A stretch of 64,000 bases of DNA from Pseudobutyrivibrio ruminis AD2017 (GCF_000424305.1 NZ_KE384162.1:248001-312000), one strand, 5' to 3'. Positions 35,054 to 44,387 are shown, counted from the first letter of the stretch. Notes: generated by a model from the sequence alone, not told the origin. A program made the numbers and translations.

Positions 35054-36118
35054 ATGGGAAAAGATTCAGATTTCTATAAAGATAAATCAAAAAATCAAAA
35101 AGTAAAATTACGTGAGCTTCAGGCCCTACTTCCTAAGCCAGCGCTTGATTATATTTATTCTAAGGAACAAACCACTCAGACAAGCACTTTAATTGCATAC
35201 TGTTATGATCTGCTTACCTTCTTTCGTTTTTTAGCAGGTCCAGATGTGGAATTACAGGTCGACGATGTCAAAAAAATTGATTACGGGCTTCTTAATAAAG
35301 TTACTGCTGATGATATTGAAAAATATAAAAGATATCTTGAGCTTAATACTGTTGGTGAGCAACATGAAAACAATAAACGTGCCATTGCACGTAAGTTGTC
35401 GCCACTTAGAAGCATGTACAAATACTTAACGGTTCGCGAATATATTACTAAAGATCCTATGCAGCTTGTAGATTTACCTAAGCTTAAAAAGGACAAAAAC
35501 ATTGTTCGAATGAACAATTATGAGGTTCAGGCCATTTTAAATGCAATTGATTCAGGCAGCGCCTATACATCTGAACGCCAACGCAAATATAATCAGAAAA
35601 CACGTGGCCGTGACCTGGCAATCCTTACATTAATGCTTAATACTGGGATTCGTGTCAGCGAATGTAATGGCCTTGATTTAACTGATGTTGATTTTCATGT
35701 TAATTCTTTAACAATCGTTCGAAAGGGTGGCGGACAGGATATTATTTACTTCAATGATGAGGTTGCAGAAGTCCTAAAAGACTATATTAACGGTGAAAGG
35801 GAATATATTATCCCTGTTGAAGGCCATGAAACTGCTCTCTTCTATTCTTTACAAGGAAAACGAATTAGTGTAGATGCGATTGAGAATTTGGTAAAGAAAT
35901 ACGCTAAAATGGTGGTTCCAAATAAGAAGATCACACCACATAAGCTTAGAAGTACATATGGAACTGCCCTTTACCGCGAAACTGGCGACATCCGCCTGGT
36001 AGCCGATGTGTTAGGGCATGAAAACATTAATACTACTATCGACTACTATGCTGCTATTGAAGATGAGCACAAGCTACAGGCGCGCAACGCGGTTGATTTT
36101 AGGCGTAGCGATAACTAA
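35054..36118 (+). CDS. Tyrosine recombinase, XerS/XerC-like
   Basis: The 354-residue protein has a SAM-like DNA-binding domain (about 30-140) and a catalytic domain with the full set Arg200 (NTGIRVSE), Lys224 (VRKGGGQ), His296-Arg299 (HKLRS), His322 (VLGHENINTT) and Tyr331. Length and layout, including an ERQRKYNQKTRGRDLAIL segment, fit the single-recombinase XerS type of streptococci more than phage integrases. It likely resolves chromosome dimers. No phage or transposon genes adjoin. GGGAGG precedes the ATG. Its stop overlaps the converging rluD stop. Confidence 0.82.
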   Translation: MGKDSDFYKDKSKNQKVKLRELQALLPKPALDYIYSKEQTTQTSTLIAYCYDLLTFFRFLAGPDVELQVDDVKKIDYGLLNKVTADDIEKYKRYLELNTVGEQHENNKRAIARKLSPLRSMYKYLTVREYITKDPMQLVDLPKLKKDKNIVRMNNYEVQAILNAIDSGSAYTSERQRKYNQKTRGRDLAILTLMLNTGIRVSECNGLDLTDVDFHVNSLTIVRKGGGQDIIYFNDEVAEVLKDYINGEREYIIPVEGHETALFYSLQGKRISVDAIENLVKKYAKMVVPNKKITPHKLRSTYGTALYRETGDIRLVADVLGHENINTTIDYYAAIEDEHKLQARNAVDFRRSDN

Positions 36119-37023
36119 TTTCTATATTTAGTAAGCAAATCTTCAAAATATGCAGGTAATGGTGCGTTAACCTCTACATATTCTAAAGATGTTGGCTGTA
36201 TAAAGCCTAATGTCTGGGCGTGAAGAGTTTGTCCTTGTAAATTCTTAACCGGCTTACCGTAAACGTCATCTCCAAGCAAAGGATGGCCAATATGAGCCAT
36301 GTGAACGCGGATTTGATGTGTACGACCAGTTTCTAGCTTAAACTGAACATATGAAAAGCCTTTGTATTGCTCTAAAACCTTAAAATGAGTGATTGCTTCC
36401 CTTCCATCACTTACTACAGCCATTTTCTTTCTATCCTTCGGATTTCGGCCAATACGGGCGTTTATTGTGCCTTCTTCTTCTTTGAAATTTCCAACAACGA
36501 TTCCCTTATAAATTCTATTAACGGAATGAACCTTAATCTGAGCTGCAATATCATTATGAGCTTTATCATTCTTGCAAACCAAAAGAGAGCCAGTGGTATT
36601 CATATCTATACGATGAACAATACCTGGACGAATTTCACCATTGATGCCTGATAATGAATCCTTACAGTGATACATAAGTGCATTTACAAGAGTGCCGCTA
36701 TAATGGCCTGGAGCAGGATGAACCACCATGCCCTTTGGCTTATTTACAACAATAACATCATTATCCTCGTATAAAATTTCGATAGGAATATCTTCCGGTT
36801 CGATATCTATTTCTTTAACGGGTTCGATGCTGACAACAATATCATCACCAAGCTTTGTTTGATATTTGGATTTGACCTGTTTTCCATTAACTAAAACAAA
36901 GCCACTATCAATGGCTTTTTGATAGTAGCTTCGTGATTTTTCTGGTAGTGCTGATGCAAGATATTTGTCTATACGAATACCTTCATCAGACGAATCTTCA
37001 ATTGAAAGATTAAATTCATCCAT
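36115..37023 (-). CDS. rluD: RluA-family pseudouridine synthase (RluD type)
   Basis: The 302-residue protein has an amino-terminal S4 RNA-binding domain (about 15-75) and the catalytic motif HRIDMNTTGSLL (usual HRLDxxTSG), with the catalytic Asp. It converts uridines in 23S rRNA, or tRNA, to pseudouridine; the exact site cannot be told. It overlaps lspA by 8 bases and forms aroB-lspA-rluD. Its stop overlaps that of the facing recombinase gene with no terminator between. Confidence 0.92.
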   Translation of the reverse strand: MDEFNLSIEDSSDEGIRIDKYLASALPEKSRSYYQKAIDSGFVLVNGKQVKSKYQTKLGDDIVVSIEPVKEIDIEPEDIPIEILYEDNDVIVVNKPKGMVVHPAPGHYSGTLVNALMYHCKDSLSGINGEIRPGIVHRIDMNTTGSLLVCKNDKAHNDIAAQIKVHSVNRIYKGIVVGNFKEEEGTINARIGRNPKDRKKMAVVSDGREAITHFKVLEQYKGFSYVQFKLETGRTHQIRVHMAHIGHPLLGDDVYGKPVKNLQGQTLHAQTLGFIQPTSLEYVEVNAPLPAYFEDLLTKYRN

Positions 37024-37546
37024 TCTTTCTAATCCTTATGTTTTTCTTTATTTCCTCGAAATCTTCATCTTTGTAATAGAATAATACCAAGATAAATAAA
37101 ACGATTACACTTACTGTCACATAGCAATCTGCAACATTAAATACAGGAAAATCAATTAGAGAGAAATATATAAAATCTACAACGTAATGATTGATGATTC
37201 TATCTATGTAATTTCCAATAGCACCTGCGATTAAGAATAATAACACATAATTGAGTATATTAAACTTTTTAGTTCTTGGCATTATAACTAACATGTAAAT
37301 AATGAAAAGAATTAAAATTGGAGTGATAATCGCAAATAATATCTGTTGTCCCTGAAGTAACGAAAAAGCTGCTCCAGTATTTTCTAAATAATGTAATTGA
37401 AGAACTCCTGGTATTAATATAGCATCTTCCTTATTCATTAGGAATGCAACAGCAAGGTCTTTTGTAAACTGGTCAAATAAAATTAATACTAATACTACTG
37501 ATAATGCAAAAATAAATGAAGTAATTTTCTTTTTTCTGTAAAACAT
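37016..37546 (-). CDS. lspA: Lipoprotein signal peptidase
   Basis: LspA is a membrane aspartic protease that removes signal peptides from lipoproteins. The 176 residues have four membrane helices, NTGAAFSLLQG, and the two catalytic Asp motifs GNYIDRI and FNVADCYV. The start codon overlaps the aroB stop by one base. The window encodes several lipoproteins that would be substrates. Confidence 0.95.
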   Translation of the reverse strand: MFYRKKKITSFIFALSVVLVLILFDQFTKDLAVAFLMNKEDAILIPGVLQLHYLENTGAAFSLLQGQQILFAIITPILILFIIYMLVIMPRTKKFNILNYVLLFLIAGAIGNYIDRIINHYVVDFIYFSLIDFPVFNVADCYVTVSVIVLFILVLFYYKDEDFEEIKKNIRIRKNG

Positions 37547-38634
37547 TATTCTAACACCTTATTTATAGCAAAAACTAAATCCTCATCTGAAAAATCCATA
37601 TAGGAATCAGCTTCGCCAATATTTTTTAATACTATAAATTTGATTTTTGAATCTGCCATTTTTTTATCAGATTTAGACGCCTCTAATACATCTAAAGCAT
37701 TTAATCCTTTAACGGCAACAGGTAGATTATACTCTCTTAGCATGCTAATTGCATCTAAAATTTCTGAATCAGTTACGTTTTTTAACTTTTCCGATAAATA
37801 TAAAGCACAAACCATACCAAGAGAGACGCATTGGCCATGACCAAGACTAAAGTTACATAGCTTTTCAATTGCATGACCTAAAGTATGGCCGAAATTAAGA
37901 TATGCTCTGATGCCTTTTTCCTTTGGATCAATTTCTACGATGTGACCTTTAATCTGGCAGCATTTATTTACTGCATATGAAAGGGCTTCATAGCTCTTTG
38001 ATAAAATTAAATCATGATTGGATTTTAGCCAATTATAAAAATCCTTATCTGCAATTAAAGCGCTTTTTATAACTTCGCCCATACCACATGCAAAGTTATT
38101 ACCATCTAAGGTTGAAAGCGTTCCAATATTCATATAGACTAGGCGAGGCATGTAAAAAGCCCCGACCATATTTTTATAACCTTTAAAATCTACACCTGTT
38201 TTACCACCAACAGAGCTATCTACCTGGGACAACAATGTTGTAGGAATTTGGATAAAATCTATACCTCTTAAAAATGTAGATGCAGCAAAACCGGTCAAAT
38301 CTCCAACCACGCCGCCGCCTAAGGCAACAAGTAAAGAATTTCTAGTAAACTTGTTAATAATTAAATGCTCATATAACATGTTAACGGTATCAAGATTCTT
38401 AGAAGCCTCGCCAGCTTCAAATATATAAGAGAAAACCTTGTCACTTGCGTTGTTAAAGCATGATATAACATCATCTAAATATAACTTAGAAACATTTGAA
38501 TCGGTGACAATACAAATTCTATCATATTGATGATTTATTTCAGAATTAAATACTTGGATTAAATCATCAAAGTTTGGTCTAAAACAAATCTTATAACAGG
38601 GATTTTCTTCGTAATTAATAATCAAGTCTTTCAT
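37546..38634 (-). CDS. aroB: 3-dehydroquinate synthase
   Basis: AroB makes 3-dehydroquinate from DAHP, the second step of the shikimate pathway, using NAD and a metal. The 362-residue protein has the NAD loop GGGVVGDLTGF, PTTLLSQVDSSVGGKTG and the metal ligands in HTLGHAIE and GHGQCVSLG. It leads the operon with lspA and rluD. GGAG lies nine bases before the ATG. Confidence 0.96.
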   Translation of the reverse strand: MKDLIINYEENPCYKICFRPNFDDLIQVFNSEINHQYDRICIVTDSNVSKLYLDDVISCFNNASDKVFSYIFEAGEASKNLDTVNMLYEHLIINKFTRNSLLVALGGGVVGDLTGFAASTFLRGIDFIQIPTTLLSQVDSSVGGKTGVDFKGYKNMVGAFYMPRLVYMNIGTLSTLDGNNFACGMGEVIKSALIADKDFYNWLKSNHDLILSKSYEALSYAVNKCCQIKGHIVEIDPKEKGIRAYLNFGHTLGHAIEKLCNFSLGHGQCVSLGMVCALYLSEKLKNVTDSEILDAISMLREYNLPVAVKGLNALDVLEASKSDKKMADSKIKFIVLKNIGEADSYMDFSDEDLVFAINKVLE

Positions 38635-38704
38635 ATCTTATTCTCCGCTATACATTCAAGTAGGTCATAAAAGTTAAATATAAAATAAATTTGATAAATA
38701 AAAA

Positions 38705-38726
38705 CACCAGACCCTAAAGCCTGGTG
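38705..38726 (-). terminator. Terminator of sepF
   Basis: On the minus strand, CACCAG pairs with CTGGTG (38721-38726 and 38705-38710), followed by a T-rich run. Confidence 0.85.
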
Positions 38727-38732
38727 CAGATT

Positions 38733-39245
38733 TTAAAAGCCTGTCTGAATTCCTGTAAAGTCGAAGGCATCTACGATTCCTGCTAAATCACCAGATAACT
38801 CAACTCCCGCAGGTGTTATGATGAAAATGTAATCTTCAATTCTCTGAAGGTTACCATCAATTGCATAGCAAGTACCACATGTGAAATCAATGATACGCTG
38901 AGCAACTCCTAAATCTAATCCTTTCATGTTAAGCAAAACAGTTCTTTCTGCTAACAATGTTTCAGATATTTCTCTGGCATCCTCAAACGAAGATGGCTTA
39001 ATAACACAAACCTCCATAACAGTTCCTTTCGATTTATTTCGCATTGGTGTAATCTTTGGCGCTGGCTTAGAGATTCTAGATTCTCTTTCAGCTGGCTTGT
39101 TTAAAGCTGGACGTCTGTCTTCTTCGTTGTTCTTAGAGAACTTGTTAAAGAAGGATTTATCTTCTTCGTCATCGAATAATTCATCGTCATCATAGTCATC
39201 GTAATCATCGCTAAGATGCATTGCGTCTAACATTCTTTCAAACAT
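38733..39245 (-). CDS. sepF: Cell division protein SepF
   Basis: SepF bundles FtsZ and anchors it to the membrane in Gram-positive bacteria. The 170-residue protein has an amino-terminal amphipathic segment (MFERMLDAMHL), an acidic linker rich in Asp (DDYDDYDDDE) and the core domain with VLLNMKGLDLGVAQRIIDF. It starts 18 bases after yggS ends and is followed by a terminator. Confidence 0.93.
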   Translation of the reverse strand: MFERMLDAMHLSDDYDDYDDDELFDDEEDKSFFNKFSKNNEEDRRPALNKPAERESRISKPAPKITPMRNKSKGTVMEVCVIKPSSFEDAREISETLLAERTVLLNMKGLDLGVAQRIIDFTCGTCYAIDGNLQRIEDYIFIITPAGVELSGDLAGIVDAFDFTGIQTGF

Positions 39246-39262
39246 AATATTACTCCTCTTTG

Positions 39263-39967
39263 CTATATATTATAGTTTCTTTCTCCAAAAATAGCTGTGC
39301 CAACCCTAACATGTGTAGCACCTTCTTCTATGGCAACTTCAAAATCATTAGTCATTCCCATAGATATAATATCCATATCTACATTATCAATGTTTTCACT
39401 AGCTATGTCAACAGCTAAGTCCTTTATTTTGTGAAAATTTGCTCTATTTTCTTCTGGAACCACAACATTTGGTGCTATTGTCATAAGTCCTTTAATGTGA
39501 ACAGCATCTAAATGAGCTATTTCCTCGCACAACTGCTTAGCTTCCTCATATTTAACGCCAAATTTAGATTCTTCATTGGCAACATTAACCTCTATAAGGA
39601 TTGGAACAGTTACGCCATGCTTTTTAGCCTGAATATTGATTTCTTCAGCTAATCTATAGCTATCTACTGAATGGATAAGCTTTACCTTATCTACAATATA
39701 TTTGACCTTATTTCGCTGTAAATGGCCGATTAAATGCCAATTGATATCTTCTGGCATTTCAGGAATTTTACCGGTAAGTTCCTGAACTTTATTCTCTCCG
39801 AATTCTCTAATACCAGCATCGTATATCACCTGTAAATCTTCAACAGGCTTTGTTTTACTTACGGCAATAAGAGTAACCTCATCTCTGTTTCGGCCTGCAC
39901 GCTTGCAAGCCTCTGCTACTCTTCTTTCTACATCTGCTAAATTATTCTGTAATTCTTCTTTTCTCAT
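39263..39967 (-). CDS. yggS: Pyridoxal phosphate homeostasis protein (YggS/PLPBP)
   Basis: The 234-residue PLP-binding protein has the Lys that binds PLP in LIAVSKTKP and ends with RVGTAIFGERNY. It helps control free pyridoxal phosphate and amino-acid pools. It sits just before sepF, the same order as in Bacillus (ylmE-ylmF). AGGAG precedes the ATG. Confidence 0.95.
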   Translation of the reverse strand: MRKEELQNNLADVERRVAEACKRAGRNRDEVTLIAVSKTKPVEDLQVIYDAGIREFGENKVQELTGKIPEMPEDINWHLIGHLQRNKVKYIVDKVKLIHSVDSYRLAEEINIQAKKHGVTVPILIEVNVANEESKFGVKYEEAKQLCEEIAHLDAVHIKGLMTIAPNVVVPEENRANFHKIKDLAVDIASENIDNVDMDIISMGMTNDFEVAIEEGATHVRVGTAIFGERNYNI

Positions 39968-39985
39968 AGGTGCTCCTTGTTAGTG

Positions 39986-41371
39986 CTAATTTATAATTGT
40001 GTTTTCTTCTACTTCGTCTCCCTGAAGAACAATGTGATCGTACATTGAAATACCGTAGCTTGTTCCCGTTTTGATAATTGAATAATCATCGTTTTGATAT
40101 AGGATTTCTATCTGTTTAAAAACAGCATATCCTTTATTAACGTTGAACACACCTTTTAGTTTTCCAATGTCTGCTCCTATAACATATTCTTCACTTGAAT
40201 TAGGTTTTAGTAATCTGTCGCCTCGTGATACTAATTCATCATCTATATAGTAATAATCATCAGTTTCATAGTAAACAGTAGGATTAATAACTGAATTTCC
40301 ATCTTCAGTTTTTAGCATGAAGCCAGCGTCATCATCATTGTTTCCCTGAGTCATATAATCCTTAGGAATAGTGTAAAATTTCTTTTCCACAATAGATGAA
40401 TTAGGGATTTTAAGACCAGATATATTGTTATTTATAATTTTAATATGGACAAATCTTGAATCAGCATATCTATCCATAGAATCATCTAAACCAAGAATTA
40501 AATAATATTTTCCGGCTTTTTCAGTAAAATCCAATGTAGTCCAGGTTTGAACTTCATCTTCCAAAAATTCTATTTTCAAGTAAGTATCTTCCTGCAATGA
40601 ATCATAGAGATTTTTATCTACCTCTAAAACCAGATTCCAGTGATCAGATGTAATCACTTTATATATAGCTTGTCCCGCAACTACGGATTCCTGAGCTTTA
40701 AGGTTTACCGCAGAATAGTTTGATATATCAAGTGAATCTGAGACAAATGAATCTACAGTAATATCTTCTAATCCATCTACTGAATAAACAACTAATCCAG
40801 GTACAGGGCTGTTATATATGTTAAAAGAACCTGAAGAAATGGCTGCCTGCAGTGTGTCTCCCATTGATTCCATGGCAGATACTGTATAAAGCTGTCCAAC
40901 CTGTGATTCTAATTCATTTTTGAAAGCATATGTTTTATTAAATGATGTAGGATCATAGCTTAGCATGTAATTAGAAACAATAGATTGTAGTTTGGCATAC
41001 GAAGATTCATCCAGCTGAATTTCAGATTTTGCTGTGGATTCTTCGATTGATGATAGGATTTCTCCAGTTGTATCTAAAGCGTAAACCTGACTTTTAGCTC
41101 CTACTCTACCAAAGTTTTCTGCGAGATATAGAATATCGCCACTATTATCTGCAGTTATAACCTGTTCTTGTCTAATAGCCAGTGCATTATATTCAAGATT
41201 AGCGGATATTGAGCCTTGAGAAACCTCATATATCGTAATATTATCAGCTGTAATATAGGTAAATAAGTGATAAAACATGTAAATAAACATTACGCCAATA
41301 ATAATAAATCCTATAGAAAAATGATATTGTCTCGGGTATTTAATTATTTTGTTATTCTTATTATTTTTCAT
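39986..41371 (-). CDS. HlyD-like membrane protein near the division genes
   Basis: The 461-residue protein has one membrane segment (about 18-38) and a long outer part that starts with a lipoyl/HlyD-like segment (ALAIRQEQVI ... SGDILYLAENFGRVGA) and a middle helical hairpin. There is no partner ABC or RND transporter, so the export role is doubtful. Related genes lie beside sepF in other Lachnospiraceae, by recollection. I chose the ATG at 41371, which follows a 9-bp hairpin (41385-41406) and has no clear ribosome binding site; a GTG lies inside that hairpin. Confidence 0.65.
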   Translation of the reverse strand: MKNNKNNKIIKYPRQYHFSIGFIIIGVMFIYMFYHLFTYITADNITIYEVSQGSISANLEYNALAIRQEQVITADNSGDILYLAENFGRVGAKSQVYALDTTGEILSSIEESTAKSEIQLDESSYAKLQSIVSNYMLSYDPTSFNKTYAFKNELESQVGQLYTVSAMESMGDTLQAAISSGSFNIYNSPVPGLVVYSVDGLEDITVDSFVSDSLDISNYSAVNLKAQESVVAGQAIYKVITSDHWNLVLEVDKNLYDSLQEDTYLKIEFLEDEVQTWTTLDFTEKAGKYYLILGLDDSMDRYADSRFVHIKIINNNISGLKIPNSSIVEKKFYTIPKDYMTQGNNDDDAGFMLKTEDGNSVINPTVYYETDDYYYIDDELVSRGDRLLKPNSSEEYVIGADIGKLKGVFNVNKGYAVFKQIEILYQNDDYSIIKTGTSYGISMYDHIVLQGDEVEENTIIN

Positions 41372-41384
41372 ATATACATAATTA

Positions 41385-41406
41385 TAGGGCACGTTTTCGT
41401 GCCCTA
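41385..41406 (-). promoter_or_regulatory. Perfect 9-bp hairpin before the HlyD-like gene
   Basis: TAGGGCACG and CGTGCCCTA (41385-41393 and 41398-41406) form a stem with a TTTT (AAAA on the transcript) loop. No T run follows on the minus strand, so it is not a standard terminator. It ends 13 bases before the ATG. Confidence 0.6.
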
Positions 41407-41417
41407 AGATTTATTTA

Positions 41418-41840
41418 TTATAAAGATACGATAATCTTTCCTTTCGCATTCTCTGGTAAATCTTTTTCGTTTTTACTAACTGATAATACGAATTTAACGC
41501 TAAACATGTTGCAAATTTCATCAAGCTTATTAAGGGCATCTGTTAATGCTTCGTTATCTTTGATATTAGAAACCGTTAAAAAGCTATCAAGGAAAACTTC
41601 TTCGATATCGGAATTCTGAGATAAAACTCCGCTGAGAAAACCTAGAAACTCACCAGATGATTCGATTGGATAATCCCCCATGTTTATCAAACGAATCTTT
41701 GAATCAAGTTCATACATGTGCTTTTTGTTTTTGTCAATGTAAACAACTGCACCATCAACATTTTTGATGTCATTGTTTACCTTGTCAAGTAAGTACTTTG
41801 TTTTGCCTTTACCCTTTTCGCCTGAAATAATTTCCACCAT
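41418..41840 (-). CDS. Small P-loop ATPase
   Basis: The 140-residue protein has a Walker A motif GEKGKGKT at residues 7-14 and a Walker B-like VFLDSF near residue 83. It is a minimal RecA/twitching-like P-loop fold without other domains, and lacks a DNA-binding part. Its role is unknown. The ATG at 41840 lies nine bases after GGGAGG; a TTG six bases upstream is too close to that site. It lies upstream of the HlyD-like gene on the same strand. Confidence 0.65.
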   Translation of the reverse strand: MVEIISGEKGKGKTKYLLDKVNNDIKNVDGAVVYIDKNKKHMYELDSKIRLINMGDYPIESSGEFLGFLSGVLSQNSDIEEVFLDSFLTVSNIKDNEALTDALNKLDEICNMFSVKFVLSVSKNEKDLPENAKGKIIVSL

Positions 41841-41911
41841 GTCCAAATACCTCCCTTAAAATTTATTATATATTTATCATAGCATAACACTATAAAAACC
41901 TAAATAGTAAT

Positions 41912-42892
41912 TTAAGTACAATAATTACTTAAGATTTCGTTCATTAATAAATATAAATTAGAGCGGCAATCTGCATTAAAAACAATGGATATGATTTTAT
42001 CATGGTCCTCATTTTCTGATAATAATACGAGGCAATATCCTGCAGCACCTGTAGTACCTGTTTTTCCGCCAATTACGGTAAATCCGCTTGGAGTGGTGAT
42101 TTTACCAGTTGTATATTGATTAGTTGTATTCCATTCTGCTGTTTTAGGAGAACCCCCACTAGTATAGCTTGCTGTGTAACTACTAGCAGTGAATATTGTG
42201 TAAAAGGTTTCGTTTTTCATGGCCTCATTTAAAATGAGGTACATATCATAAACTGTTGTGTAGTGATTTTCGTCATGTAATCCGTTAGGTGTAACAAAAT
42301 GAGTGTTTGTTGCACCAATGGATTTGGCGGTATTATTCATCTTATCCACAAATGATTCTACATCTCCAGAAAGTCCTTCGGCAATAGCAATTGCAGCATC
42401 ATTTCCAGAACGAAGCATAAGTCCGTAAAGCAAATCTCTTAAGGAAATAACATCTCCCTCTTTAAGATTGATTGTAGATGAATCGCTATCCTGCTTGACG
42501 GCATTTGCGCTTACTGTATAATAATCATCCAAATTTCCTTCAAGGCAGGCAATATATGCTGTCATAATTTTGGTTGTAGATGCAGGATACATCTTTCCAT
42601 GAAGATTTTGAGCATAAACAACGGATTGTTCAGTTATGTTAAATGCTCCGGCAGCTCCTGCTACCTGTGAATCCACAGAAGATGTTCCTAAATCATCAGT
42701 TCCAGCAACACATAAATCTTTAGCAAACATCTCTATATCAGATGATGACATGCTATGTGTTATGCCATAGACTGAGGATGTATCATACATTTTGTAGGTT
42801 GCTACAGATTCTGAATTATTCTTACAAGCTACAAGCGATAATGACATGCAAAAAATCAATACGATAGAAGAAATTTTATTTATACATTTCAC
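41912..42892 (-). CDS. D-alanyl-D-alanine carboxypeptidase (penicillin-binding, lipoprotein)
   Basis: The 326-residue protein is an S11 carboxypeptidase that trims the terminal D-Ala from peptidoglycan stems. The triads STTK (SxxK, nucleophile Ser), SGN and KTG are present. The amino terminus has a lipoprotein signal with lipobox LVAC near residue 23. It overlaps the end of mgsA by 17 bases; I chose the GTG at 42892, with GGAG 13 bases upstream, over a TTG at 42916. Its length is shorter than DacA because the carboxy-terminal anchor is missing, which suits a lipid anchor. Confidence 0.85.
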   Translation of the reverse strand: MKCINKISSIVLIFCMSLSLVACKNNSESVATYKMYDTSSVYGITHSMSSSDIEMFAKDLCVAGTDDLGTSSVDSQVAGAAGAFNITEQSVVYAQNLHGKMYPASTTKIMTAYIACLEGNLDDYYTVSANAVKQDSDSSTINLKEGDVISLRDLLYGLMLRSGNDAAIAIAEGLSGDVESFVDKMNNTAKSIGATNTHFVTPNGLHDENHYTTVYDMYLILNEAMKNETFYTIFTASSYTASYTSGGSPKTAEWNTTNQYTTGKITTPSGFTVIGGKTGTTGAAGYCLVLLSENEDHDKIISIVFNADCRSNLYLLMNEILSNYCT

Positions 42893-43271
42893 GCCACTCA
42901 AGATCTCCTCTATCAAGTGATTTAATAAGCAATTCGGCTGTCGCTAAGTTTGTAGCAAGAGGAATATTGTTAGCATCACAGATTCTAACAATACTATTTA
43001 CATCAGGCTCATGAGATTTCACAGTAAGTGGATCTCTTAAAAAGATTACTAAGTCGATTTCGTTTTGCTCGATTTGCGCACCAAGCTGCTGGGTTCCACC
43101 TAAGTGACCAGCTAAATATTTATGCACGTTAAGATTAGTTACCTCTTCAACTAAACGTCCTGTGGTACCGGTAGCAAAAATTTCGTTTTTACTAAGGATT
43201 CCTCTGTAGGCTATACAGAAATTCTGCATAAGCTTCTTCTTTGAGTCGTGTGCGACTAATCCAATATTCAT
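42876..43271 (-). CDS. mgsA: Methylglyoxal synthase
   Basis: MgsA converts dihydroxyacetone phosphate to methylglyoxal, a bypass of lower glycolysis. The 131 residues have GLVAHDSKKKLM, ATGTTGRL and FLRDPLTVKSHEPDV. It follows rodA by one base, the usual Lachnospiraceae order. Its stop region overlaps the next gene's start. Confidence 0.95.
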   Translation of the reverse strand: MNIGLVAHDSKKKLMQNFCIAYRGILSKNEIFATGTTGRLVEEVTNLNVHKYLAGHLGGTQQLGAQIEQNEIDLVIFLRDPLTVKSHEPDVNSIVRICDANNIPLATNLATAELLIKSLDRGDLEWREMYK

Positions 43272-44387
43272 TTAAAAAAGCCTCCCGTTGTTATTTTTTG
43301 ATTGAAGACCAACATTTAAAACAATTCCAATACCAAAATATACAGTAACAAGAGATGTTAAACCATAGCTTACAAATGGTAATGGTAAACCTGTATTAGG
43401 CATAAGTCCTGTTACAACACAGATATTAACAAAACTTTGAAAGCCTATTAATGCAGCCATTCCAACACAAATTAATTTTCCAGCGATATCTTTTGCCCTT
43501 TTGGCAATGAGAAGAATCTCAATGGTAATAAAGAATATTAAAGCTATTATTATTACCGAACCAATAAATCCTAACTCTTCTCCCGCAACGGCAAATATAA
43601 AATCAGTATGAGGTTCAGATATATAATTTCCGTTCTTAACTGAATCGAAGGCTTCATTTCCAAGACCTTTACCAAGTAACTGTCCTGAACCTATTGCCAT
43701 GATTGAGTTTTGTTGCTGATAAGAACTTGATGGATATTTTTCAGGCTTAAGCCAAGCTAAAATACGGAGGCCCTGATATTCATCAAGTATTGTCTGACCT
43801 TCACGGCTGACAAGAATCAACAAAATGATTATTGATGGAATAGATACACCTAAAACCGTTCCTACTAATTTGTAACTAACTCCTGTTACAAATATCATAA
43901 CACAAATAATCATCATTGTGACAATTGTAGTAGACAAATCTGGTTCTTTTTCTATTAAAAATAATGGAAGTGCTGATAAAAAGGCTGTAATAGCCAAAAT
44001 TTTTGGCTTATTAATATCCTCTTCGAACATCATTAAAAACCATGCAAAAAATAGAATAAGAAGTATTTTGGCTAATTCAGAAGGCTGAAATCTGATTCCC
44101 ACATCAATCCATCTAGTAGCACCACCACTTTTTTCACCGAATAACAGTACTGAAAGCAGTAAAGCTATAACAAAGCCATAGAATACCCAGTGAAAATGAA
44201 GTAAGAAATCATAGTCAATAAGTGCCATCGCAGTCATGACAAAGACTCCTAAAATCATACCCAAAATCTGTTTTTGCTGATTTGATTCGTTGGCACTACC
44301 GATTACAAAAATACCAATAATGGTAAGTGCTATTACGGCTATTATTAATTTAATATCTAGATTTTTAAATTTATAATTATGAAACAT
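43272..44387 (-). CDS. rodA: SEDS peptidoglycan polymerase RodA
   Basis: The 371-residue protein belongs to the FtsW/RodA/SpoVE family, with about ten membrane helices. Key segments are GGATRWIDVGIRFQPSE, the catalytic Asp in the loop before it (IDYD region is separate), and ending LPLPFVSYGLTSLV. It polymerises glycan strands with a class B PBP, here the one encoded two genes upstream. Context with mreBCD supports elongation rather than division. Normally minD and minE stand between minC and rodA, but are absent here. Confidence 0.93.
   Translation of the reverse strand: MFHNYKFKNLDIKLIIAVIALTIIGIFVIGSANESNQQKQILGMILGVFVMTAMALIDYDFLLHFHWVFYGFVIALLLSVLLFGEKSGGATRWIDVGIRFQPSELAKILLILFFAWFLMMFEEDINKPKILAITAFLSALPLFLIEKEPDLSTTIVTMMIICVMIFVTGVSYKLVGTVLGVSIPSIIILLILVSREGQTILDEYQGLRILAWLKPEKYPSSSYQQQNSIMAIGSGQLLGKGLGNEAFDSVKNGNYISEPHTDFIFAVAGEELGFIGSVIIIALIFFITIEILLIAKRAKDIAGKLICVGMAALIGFQSFVNICVVTGLMPNTGLPLPFVSYGLTSLVTVYFGIGIVLNVGLQSKNNNGRLF

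Noticed and set aside
24232-36118. An integron-like cassette array with hairpins as attC sites and the tyrosine recombinase as integrase
   Set aside because: The recombinase lacks the IntI-specific insert and resembles XerS; hairpin arms lack the GTTRRRY core; most genes point toward the recombinase gene; hairpins occur in only some gene gaps.
35054-36118. Phage or transposon integrase marking a mobile island
   Set aside because: No tRNA target, att duplication, phage or conjugation genes are next to it, and its closest recalled type is a chromosomal dimer resolvase. A mobile origin is not excluded.
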